Positions 30,200 to 39,929 of a stretch of DNA of 64,000 bases are shown in pieces. The stretch is taken from assembly GCA_963965975.1 (NCBI GenBank), contig OZ014414.1:3819501-3883500 (forward strand). The letters run 5' to 3'. The stretch comes from Xestospongia bergquistia (taxonomy: Eukaryota > Porifera > Demospongiae > Haplosclerida > Petrosiidae). Made by a program: the position numbers and the translations under genes. Position 1 is the stretch's first letter. Every line of letters starts with the position of its first letter. The notes beneath the pieces were generated by a model that ran no database searches, had not been told where the DNA came from, and saw only the letters and a list, made by a program, of their open reading frames with translations.

Positions 30200-33100
30200 C
30201 AAAGGGAAAAAAGCTTTGACTTTTAGTGCGTCCACTGGGTACTTTGCACTCTAATTGACAAAAGGTTCAATACTTTCCAACTTCTTAGTAAAAGCTAGTG
30301 ATTCTCCAATGACAGCTATGGTGCTAGTATTTTTAGTTTGCGCTCAATGTATCGACAAAGATAACTGCTAAAAGTTAGTAAATCTGTCATAACTTTCCAA
30401 AGAAGTATTTTTGCAAAAATTCTCATTTTAAAAGGTTGAAAAATGTCACAAGCTGTATGCAGAAGGTTTTTATTGAATTCTCGAGTCTTCATTGAAAGCT
30501 GTGCTTTTTTTCAAAGGTTTTTCAGACTTTTAAAGCTTTTCGCTCGTTTGACACTACTTTTGGCAGTATTCTTAAGAACTACAGACGTTTTGCTACTGTC
30601 CACTACAGTTTGGTGGCTAGCAGTGCCATGTTTTCGAGTTAAAGCAGTTCAAAGCCATTTGCCGGGGTAACACACACACACACACACACATACACACACA
30701 CACACACACTGCAGACTACAGTAACCATCGCTATGCGCCCACGGACAGCAAGGTCAAAAATAACATTTAAAAGACATGGCTTTGAGTGTAAACAAGACAG
30801 ATGTCTATGGCTCACAAAAATTTCTCTCTTGGTCTCAAAAATGAAAATTGGCAGTCGATGGGTAAATTTTTCCTGTCATTTATCCTGTTAAAAACATCTT
30901 CATTACAATTAATGAAAAAAATCACAGACATTTTATCTTCATTAGAGTAAATATTTTTTACATGTGCCTGACACCCACTCAGCAAGCTCCTCCCTAAACC
31001 AAAATTAATGTTCTATTCTGATGAGTAATGTATACTGGTATCACTAGACCCATCCTTTCTCTTAGTGAAGAGTCAGCAACACCACTCTAGTCTGGACCTC
31101 TGTCTGTCATTGTCAATGTATATGTACATATAATGGTTTATCCAAATGTTGTAAACTAATGGCTTTTTTATAGAAAATGACGTAAGATTCACCAGCTCTT
31201 ACTGCTTTTATTAATAGTCCTTCAATCACAAAATAACAGATACAAAGTAAATGATAAATAAGTATTCTATTAACACTTATTCATAATCTGTAGCTGCTCT
31301 TTATGACGTTTTAAAAGAGAAGTAGTATTCTGATCTCACTATATGAATCTCTTTGGTAAGTCCTTAATCCACAGTGACATATTATCTGTTATTGTTGTCA
31401 TAATGATTTTTACAAGTGCATTAGGTCAAAATAGTGATCAAAGCAATAATGAATGTTTATAGAGGAGCAGTCAACAGTGTTGTCACTACTGCTAAGGTAT
31501 AATAATATTCATTATTAGGTAAACATAATTATATTTGAGTTCACTTCATAAAGCCACTGAGTGATAAAACAATGAAGCTGTACAAATTATTCTTCATGAA
31601 TTTAAATATAAAGGACAGAAACTAAATTTAAATTTCAGGTATGGTATATACACTGTATATATTTGTATATGATGACCTCTCTCTCTATCTCTCTCTTTCC
31701 TCTCCCTCTCTCCAAAGATTAAGAAAAATAGTTCACTCAATGGATTGTTGAGAATTATACTTCTTGAGATAATAATTGATAGATTAATATTAGAGATTAT
31801 GTATAAACAACTAAATTAAGTTTATATGATCACAAGACTATTCTAGTTGTCTAGTTTATTTGACGGAAGAGTATACCATAAACAGAGAACTTGAAGCATG
31901 TTATGTAAAAATGATAGATAATTATGTTACAAGGATTTTCTATTACATCGATCCCTCAAATAGTAGTCACTCTGTAAAAGCAATCCCTTCTATTACTTTA
32001 ACAATGAAATTGATGCTATTCTCAAATAAAAACACAGCAATGACCACTTGAAATATTTTTAAAATAAACTTTTGGTTTTGATATCGTCATAAATTGTATG
32101 TTTATATCAATCTTATTCTTATATGATAAAACTAAATGTAAATATATACATGTATACAAATGTTTGCTTTATATCATGTTATTATATCGTTAGATACATA
32201 GTCATAATAAAAGCATTCACTAAAAATGCTGACTATAAATTTAGAATAAAATAATATAATAAAAAGTATTGTAGGACCTAAGTGGGCAGTGGTCATGAAA
32301 TCTAATGTTCTGGTTTAAATACAGAAATGATATAGTCATTATATATTGTAAAACTAGTCCTTCAGCTGATAATAAGGCAGTATACAAAAGCACATTATTA
32401 TTGCTTCGATAGCTTATGATTGTCATTAAACATCATACTAAGTATATAATATTGGCATACTTGAGATTAGAATTTTTACCTGTAGTTTGATACTATGCAT
32501 ATGGTTAAAATCAGTATCCTGTAACCTCATGATGGGAAATTGTAGTCATTATCACAGAATAGACCATCCCAGGATATACTAAGTATCCAGTGCAGGTGAC
32601 ACCATTATTTAAGGATACATATGCACTGGGCTCATTATTAACCATTCCAGGATGTACAGTTAGTATGAATACTTAGCACTAAGGAATGTGTATATCTCTT
32701 GAGTTGGGGTCATATCAAGATGTACCAGAGACACTTGGTATTGATGAATATTCATGTATAAATTTATAAGAAATGAATTATAAGCCAATAAACTATTCAT
32801 GACTTATGGTACATGTTATTAACAATTGTTAAGATTTGTAGAAGAAACTTTACTCTCATTCATGTTGTTCTGCTTCATTTTGGCTGGTATTATCTCTTAT
32901 AGTCTGCATGTTCAGTTTTCTGAACTCCACTGATCTACAAATAAGATTAATATTACACACATCTTTTGAATGTATCATTATATAAATTATAAGGCTTAAT
33001 TTGTGAGATTGGCCCAAGAAAAGGGTATCACATATTATTTATTGCACTTTATGGCCTCAAATTTCATTTTTAACATTCTTGCAGACTTTTATAAACTGAC

Positions 33101-33560
33101 ACCTCTCTTTTTGTGTGTTTCCAAAGCTATCAACTTAAGGCATAAAGTATTGCAGGAACAATAGCAAAGTAGCCTGACAATCAATGTTTTACAGGAACAA
33201 TAGCAAGTAGTCTGACAATCAATGTTTTTCTGATTGTAGTTTTAGTAGGAATATATACCACACTAATGCCTGACGACAATGTCCCAATTTACCATCAAAA
33301 TGCTTCATTGGGATAGTACATTGGCAGCAATGCACTAAAATAACATGAACTTATCCATTATTACACTACTAGCTTTTTATGTCAATGGATGCCACTTTCT
33401 CATTTACCATGAACTACATAATTACTAAAAATTAATAATAACTAAGTTTTATTCCAAGTGATGAAAGATTGGTATAGCTCTAAAGCAAATAATAAAGAAA
33501 CATATTAAAATATGAGAAGAAATGTAGGGATGAAATCTATACAAAAGCCCAACACATATA
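30200..33560. other. Non-genic stretch with simple repeats
   Basis: It contains the AC run at 30670, a CT-rich tract at 31678-31715, a second copy of the dispersed repeat at 32540-32750, and a two-copy tandem repeat at about 33150-33235 (AGGAACAATAGCAA.GTAG...CTGACAATCAATGTTTT). 30200-30660 is somewhat GC-richer and ends GCCGGGGTAA before the AC run. It may be the tail of an unidentified repeat family. No gene is supported. Confidence 0.4.
30670..30709. repeat. AC dinucleotide microsatellite
   Basis: About 40 bp of AC interrupted once by a T. Confidence 0.9.
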
Positions 33561-33566
33561 TATATA

Positions 33567-34262
33567 CCGTGGCGAGTTCGGCCACCCACGCGGAAGTTGC
33601 ATTATTTGAGTTTATTTAATTAACCACAACTACACGTGTACTGTTCTGTGCTATTTTTGAAGAGAAAGCCTAACACTGAGTGGTATGGAGTCAGTTACAA
33701 TTACATAAGAAGTTGGAGAAACTTTAGGGTAAGTAATATCTGTGTTTTAAACTACGGATGATGTTTATTATTGTGTTTTTTGACAAAAAGAAATAAAATA
33801 ATATCTTTTGTAAGTAAAGATATCTAGTACTTTGTGTGGCCACCCCTTGCTTTGATAACAGCTTCGATTCTTCCAGGTTTTGTATTATCTTTGATGCTAT
33901 ATTCTCCCAAAGATCATTTAGTGTGTCCCATAATTGAGGGAGAGTTGTTGTTGGCAATTTTTCTAGTTTCCTCTCTAAATAGTCCCATAAGTTCTCTATT
34001 GGGTTTAAGTCTGGAGATTGTGCTAGCCATGTAGTACAAGTAACATCATTTTCATTCATCCAATCTGTTATTACATGAGCCTTGTGGCAAGATGCATTGT
34101 CATACATGAAGATGTAGTCCAAACCTCTTATTGACCAGGCTGATGGAATCATTGCATTTTCTAGTATTTCTAAATACTGAAATCTATCCATCTTGCCTTT
34201 GACTTGTACTAATATGCCCTTTTCATTGCCACAGATACATCCCCACACCATCACACTACCAC
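33567..34262 (-). mobile_element. 3' half of a Tc1/mariner-type transposon
   Basis: A TA-flanked sequence CCGTGGCGAGTTCGGCCACC at 33567 is the likely terminal inverted repeat at the 3' end. The coding half of a Tc1-type transposase lies just inside, on the minus strand. The similarity stops near 34262, and no second terminal repeat was found, so the 5' half is lost. Confidence 0.75.
33724..34254 (-). pseudogene. Tc1-type transposase, C-terminal half
   Basis: 176 codons beginning MMVWGCICGNEKG, the block before the second catalytic Asp. The second Asp is in FMYDNASCHKA, and the third acidic residue is Glu in PDLNPIENLW. 34 residues lie between them, which gives the DD34E spacing of Tc1. The helix-turn-helix DNA-binding part and the first Asp are missing. 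A full Tc1 transposase has about 340 residues. The reading frame itself is unbroken to the stop at 33724, suggesting a fairly recent truncation. Confidence 0.85.
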
Positions 34263-34438
34263 CACCACAAGTTAGGAGAGGTAGGGTCTAGAATATGTTC
34301 AGGATTAGGGTCTGGAATAGGGTCATATATAGGGTCTAAAATAGATTCAAAAAAATTGACTTTAAAATCATTCTGATTAGTGTACCTGAAATGAGGTAGT
34401 CATCCTCACAATTTATTAATTGAAAAGGACCTTAGACA

Positions 34439-36196
34439 TTATATTTTGTCCCACAAAGTACTTCCTCTTGTCTTGATAAGAATATCATTGACTATCATAG
34501 TTGCAGCATATTTACTTATATTGGCACACAATTTAATTGTCCATGTACCACCCTTTGAAAAATCACCATGAGCAGCTCCTCTATAATATGTAGTATGTGC
34601 AATTATAGTGTAGTCATTAGGTGGTTGGTAACAAGGTAGGTACAAATTTAATGGAGGTGGAGCTGTGGTGGGTAATGTTTCAGTTGCACTTGCATCTTCC
34701 TTTAAGCGGCAGTCAAAGAGAAACAAATGTTTATGATCTTCAAGATGGCAATTTGGATAGCTAGGTTGAAATCGATTAATGATTTCTGAATCAATGGGAA
34801 AATTCTCATGTCTGTCATCGTCACATGGTAAAATGAAATATCCTTTCTTATCTATACTTCCATCGTGACCTGCATAATAGAATACTACCCATTAATTTAA
34901 TAGAGAAGTAATTATATTCAGACACAATCTTGACAACTTCCTTCATTGTGGTAGGCGTTGGGTTTTTAATAATCCAGGTGGCAAAATTGTTTTGATGTTT
35001 TTAATGTCTACATCAGCTCCTTGAGGTCCCATCTTATTTACAACACCAAATATAACAGCAAGACCAATATTAGGAATTAGATCTCTGTGTGCATTTGCTC
35101 TTTATACATTTCACCTGAAGAAGTAAAATAGACAATCATACTTCAGATTTAATAATATTTTAAGTTAATTATTTAGAGCCTAAACCCATACAACAATATA
35201 ATGGAACATTTTCCTACTCAAAGCATCACAACAAAACAACAAAGTGTTACCAGTCAGATGAAAGCCTGTACTTCATTTTAACTGCAATTGAGAAGCCTGT
35301 CAAGTACTCATTAGCAATTATATTGGGGACTGTTATACAAGTATCACATTTGTATTGGCACATTTAGGTAGGTATAACAAAAGTTAATAGAATGTTAATT
35401 GTGAGTAGTTAGCATATGAACCAAAACAGGATTAGGAATACCTGCCATACACATGTGCCAGACAATTGAAAATAATAATCATCACTATAATATTTGTTAG
35501 CTTACCATCAAATGGCACAGCCAGGTTTGATAAGTCTGAACAATAAAAAGTTTGAATTATAGCATCGTAGGCAAATTTATTAACAAGAAATTTACATATA
35601 TTTTGCTTTCATTGCAAATGCTCATTTAAATAAAGTCTATTCACATTTACTTCAACCTTGTAAATACCTGTACTGCTTAATTAAAAAAATAAAGAAGGGT
35701 TCTATTGGCCAATCATACATTAAACAGGCAAACATAATATCAATTATATATTTGTGTTACATTAACTGCAAGTACTACTGGAATAGTTAATGTTGTATTG
35801 AACAAAAAAGTAAATGTTGTAGTAAGGCCTAAGTTAATGTGAATACCTTTCTGGTATATATCTTGGTATTATAACTCACCATTGAACCAAGGTAGCTGAT
35901 GTGACCAATTAGTATCAGTTGTTTTAGAGCTATCTTGACAAGTAAGTGATATTTTGTCTTCACTTAAACGACAGAAATGTTCTTTTGATCTTTTAAGAGA
36001 TCGTAAATTTTAACTTTTAAGGAAAACCTGCATACTTGACGACGTATCTCATTAGTTAATTTCATTTCATTATCACCTCTGGCAACAGCATTTATTGGAA
36101 AAATCAATTGATTTCCTGTAGCACAACATTTAATTACTCGATAATGTAGTTTTAATTCTTTCAAAGTTGACCAAAGAATAGAATTTTGCCATCTAG
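34439..36196 (-). pseudogene. Caspase-like (peptidase C14) gene, frameshifted
   Basis: Exons by phase: 36196-35880, 35535-35506 (30 nt) and 35114-34439. The last exon encodes a C14-type fold. It begins with DLIPNIGLAVIFGVVNKMG and GADVDIKNIKTIL. The catalytic His lies in VVFYYAGHDG and the catalytic Cys in HLFLFDCRL. The small-subunit part has YYRGAAHGDF and GGTWTIKLCANISKYAA. At least three frame changes (about 35095, 34960 and 34885) break it. The first exon has QLIFPINAVARGDNEMKL, recalling the end of a ROC-type GTPase domain (tentative), and also has an internal frame change. Both catalytic residues are still present in the DNA, so inactivation may be recent. Confidence 0.6.
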
Positions 36197-36199
36197 TAA

Positions 36200-37110
36200 T
36201 TCAATTTATGTTTTGCTACATAAGATCCGATGGGATTTACAACTTTGAGGTTATCATAATACCCAATGATTTGTAATGCCTTATCATTTACAGTAAAAAG
36301 GGGATGTTCTCTGTACATAGAACCATCACAAAAATCACCCAAAAAAGACTACTAAAATGATCATTAAAAACTTCGGCCTGAACATCCTCACTTGACAAAG
36401 GGTTCTGAGAGTATCAAGCAAGGTTACATAATAAAAAGCATCCTTGTGACGTTTCATACCTGAGAATTTGTCAGTGTAATATGGCTGTCAAAAAAGAACC
36501 TCCGTGGGTTCCTATAAAAAAATATGTAAAGTAACAATTGAAACAGTAAATCATGCATTCAAATAGTATATGTATGCTGACAAACACTTACCATATATCC
36601 AAAATTTTCCTTGTAAAACTTTTCACATAGATGAGGGGTGTGTATGTCAGCAAAAGAGTCTAGAAAGTCATTAAAAACAGACAAAATGGTTTCAGTATTG
36701 AGATCACTCTTAAACTCCAGTGCTACTTCCATCTTTTCTCGAATTTTAGTTATGGAACGTTCATAGATTTTCCTACAACCACCAATAACCTCCTCCACAG
36801 CAGCTTGAGATGTTTGCTTTCCTTCTGTCAAACTTAGCAGAAACATAGCATTTTCCTTAATGAAATGATCATTATAGCACACTGGTCTGTATGTGGCAAC
36901 ACATTAACTAGCTCTGAACTGAGCTGAGTCTATCATAGTGGCCATCTGTAATTGTGGGGATTCTGGTGATTGTGTTGAAATCTCTGCGCTATTCTAAGTG
37001 AGGTCTTCAGGAGGCTGTTGTGAGGTTTCTGGCAAAGACAGTCCAATTTCAGACCAATGATGATAATATATGTGACTGTTATAGGAAGGGAAAGTAGAGA
37101 AAAACCACAA
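36200..37110 (-). pseudogene. Transposon-like ORF of an unnamed animal family, degraded
   Basis: A Pro/Ser/Gln-rich leader (ETSQQPPEDL, STQSPESPQLQMATM) is followed by FLLSLTEGKQTSQAAVEEV, then a break. Downstream pieces read KDAFYYVTLLDTLRTL, SSEDVQAEVFNDHFSSLF, GDFCDGSMYREHPLF and ALQIIGYYDNLKVVNPIG, ending KHKL and a stop. The GDFCDGS...HPLF...NPxGS..KHKL motif series is one I associate with multicopy proteins in sponge, cnidarian and fish genomes. I cannot name the family. Stops and shifts break it, and it ends exactly where the first exon of the caspase-like gene begins. Confidence 0.45.
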
Positions 37111-37138
37111 TGGGACAATGGACAAACTGTAAGAAAGA

Positions 37139-38389
37139 TTAAGGTAAAAATATCTGAAATTTTTTTCAGCTTTTTTTGATGGAATCATGTAAAGATACTT
37201 GTTCTAATAATTGATCATGCTTTAAAAAACTTTTTAAACCCTAGTACTTTGCAGAAATGTAGTTTGATTCCTTAATATCTGCAATGCTTTGGAGACGTCA
37301 AATAATAATATTAAAGAACCTAGAGAGCTGAAACTTTTGAAAATTAAAGATGAAGTCAATTACTACAATTATACGGATGGATTTATTTCTACAATAATAT
37401 TTGACATTTTTACAAAGCTATAAACCTTGCTTACTTTAATCACTATTATTATTATATGTTATACAAATCGTACAAAGAAATGCATCCGTAAAAGTACTAA
37501 AAATTGATCATTTTCGATCTTGAACTTGTCAGCAGGTTGTTACATTATCCATAGAATCAAAAATCATAACAACAGTATCTAACAGTGCAAAAGTCGCCAT
37601 CTTGATAATGAATAATCGATTTTCATTAATTAAAGCCAATGAATACACTTAGTGTCAGTTATTGATTAGTGACTTTCGCGGGGTTAAAATAGTTAAATAA
37701 AATGTATTAATTATTATTACTATTGTTATTATTATTATTATTGTTCATAGTCTTATGTGCCTTCATCTCAAAGCAGACCATGCTTTAATAACAATAATAA
37801 CAAAAATAATAAAAATAGTAATAATATATTTAACTATTTTAACCCCGCGAAAGTCACTTATCAATAACCTGACACTAAGTGTATTCATTGGCTTTAATTA
37901 ATGAAAACCGATTATTCATTATCAAGATGGCGACTTTTGCACTGTTAGATACTGTTGTTGTGATTTTTGATTCTATGGATAATGTAACAACCTGCCGACA
38001 AGTTCAAGAACGAAAATGATCAATTTTTAGTACTTTTACGGATGCATTTCTTTGTACGATTTGTATAACATATAATAATAATAGTGATTAAAGTAGGGAA
38101 TTTTTATAGCTTTGTAAAAATGTCAAATATTATTGTAGAAATAAATCCATCCGTATAATTGTAGTAATTGACTTCATCTTTAATTTTCAAAAGTTTCAGC
38201 TCTCTAGGTTCTTTAAAATTATTATTTGATGTCTCTAAAGCATTGCAGATATTAAGGAATCAAACTACATTTCTGCAAAGTACTAGGGTTTAAAAAGTGT
38301 TTTAAAGCATGATCAATTATTAGAACAAGAATCTTTACATGATTCCATCAAAAAAAGCTGAAAAAAAATTTCAGATATTTTTACCTTAA
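37139..38389. mobile_element. Giant foldback element, about 600-bp arms
   Basis: The whole 1251-bp stretch is a near-perfect palindrome. TTAAGGTAAAAATATCTGAA at the left matches the reverse complement of the right end, and the pairing continues through GACTTTCGCGGGGTTAAAAT on each side to a loop of about 40 bp near 37745-37785. Scattered substitutions only separate the arms. TTAA stands at both outer ends. Each arm carries CAAGATGGCGACTTTTGCAC facing outward from the loop, an ATG in good context followed by about 30 codons. No transposase is present. Transcripts across it would form a long double-stranded hairpin. Confidence 0.9.
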
Positions 38390-38415
38390 ATGCTAAATTT
38401 TATTATAATCAGATC

Positions 38416-38622
38416 AAATTGGACTTGGGACCAAGTTTTGCTGCCAAAAGTAGACCTAGGACCAAATTTTGCTGCAAAAAGTAGACCTATTTCTAGGAAC
38501 AAATTTTGCAGTATAGGTCCAAATTAGGCAGCAAAATTCGGTCCTAAGTCCAAATTTAACTTGCATAAATTGGACCTAGGTCCATATTTTGCATGCAAAA
38601 ATTGGACCTAGGTCCAATTTTA
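38416..38622. repeat. Palindromic repeat array with TTGGACCTAGGTCCAA modules
   Basis: Six or more imperfect modules of the type AATTGGACCTAGGTCCAATT, joined by TTTTGCTGCAAAA-like linkers. The modules are self-complementary, and the left and right halves pair as well (GGACTTGGGACCAAGTTTTG against GGACTTAGGACCGAATTTTG). It lies about 25 bp from the giant foldback. It could be a small foldback element or a structured minisatellite. Confidence 0.75.
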
Positions 38623-38744
38623 ACTAGTAACAAATTGACATACAATCTGGTAAAGGACATCAATTCGAACTGACCACACCTCTAACCTTAATTAAAAGGA
38701 AAAAGCGCCATTTTCCACTCAACAGCACTCACTTTAGCGAAACT

Positions 38745-38860
38745 ATGGATATTTCCTCATCATCTAGCTTCACTCAGGTATCTAAATGGTTGAAGGGTGA
38801 AGGTGTTTCTAGAGAGGTTTGTAAGAAGTTTGAAGGTGAGTTAACACATGCACAAACGTA

Positions 38861-38892
<32 letters not shown>

Positions 38893-39664
38893 GCACAGAC
38901 GATAGAGTATTTACCATAAGTTACATTTGTTTCGTCACAGATTATGAGTCAAAATTCACAGATCCAATCCACACAACAAGATTTTTCGCCAATGGCATCG
39001 ATCCTGTCAGACTCTTATGGCCCTTTAGCCCTACCCCAAGTTTTACCACTGACTCTAATGACACTGCTTCTCTGTTCACAGCATCAACAATCACTTCATC
39101 TTCTGTTAATATTCCTGACACTTGGTGGCCACCAATTATGGCATGTTTAAAAGGTGACCTTGATACACAAAAAAAAACTACTGACTGACAGTGTGCAAAA
39201 TGAAATAGTGAGAGACCTAGTTTAACAGATGTACTGTGTTAACCCATGGCCTGACAAACACTTGTGCACAGTTGTAGCCAAAAAATTTGTTGCTAAATAC
39301 AAGTTTCTAGCAGATATTGACAAAAGTGGAAGGGCCACAGGATATGTAAGTTACTGTTGTTGTTGTTAGTTTTTTACTGTTGCATTCTTCTGTTCATTAG
39401 GGATCATGGGAGAAGAAATTAATAGAAAGAGTCCACAATGTTAACTCCTGAAAGCGTTCTGCCTCAGAAACAGATACAGAAATTAGTAGAACTCCTAAAA
39501 GGGGTTGTTCTCGGTCTTGTCAAGTCAGATTCTACCTTGAGATTCCAATGCCAAGTGATGATCCTGTCACCTATGAAAAACTTCATGATATTAGTATATC
39601 TATTTACCTGTTACAAGGTTTAGATGTGTTATATAGAACAAACATTCCCATTCAAAATGTCTAG
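38745..39664 (+). pseudogene. SAM-type protein gene, broken
   Basis: Exon 1 (38745-38835) starts ATG and reads FTQVSKWLKGEGVSREVCK, the first helices of a SAM-like domain, with donor GTGAGT. Exon 2 (38941-39345) starts in phase and encodes GIDPVRLLWPFSP, then NIPDTWWPPIMACLKGDL. After a frameshift near 39175 and a TAA it reads CVNPWPDKHLCTVVAKKFV and LADIDKSGRATGY before GTAAGT. Exon 3 (39401-39664) continues GSWEKKLIERVHNVN and has a TGA. The rest of the SAM domain is missing and the gene has two stops and a shift, so it is a pseudogene. The intron 1 TA run is a microsatellite. Confidence 0.6.
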
Positions 39665-39929
39665 GCTATGAACTCATTATGATACATATATGTTTGTGTG
39701 TGTATATATCACACAATATTGACATACTTGTTGGATTATAGACTGGATAAGATGGGTTGGGGTTAGAGTATTATGAATAAAGAGGTTGTGCATCTATAAT
39801 TTTTTTAAAAATATCAAAAATAATATTTTAATGCCTTCAAAATGAAGTACATATAAATTACTCAGACCAAAATGCTCATGCCAAATTAAGTCATTGGTGA
39901 ATTGATGCAACTGACTCCTACTAGGTTTT

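Noticed and set aside
30443-30670. 75-codon frame before the AC repeat
   Set aside because: It has Phe/Leu-rich composition, no ATG-context support, no homology signal, and overlaps a probable dispersed repeat.
36933-37188. Two overlapping minus frames at 36.9-37.2 kb as separate genes
   Set aside because: One is a shadow. The Pro/Ser-rich frame seems to be the leader of the degraded transposon-like ORF.
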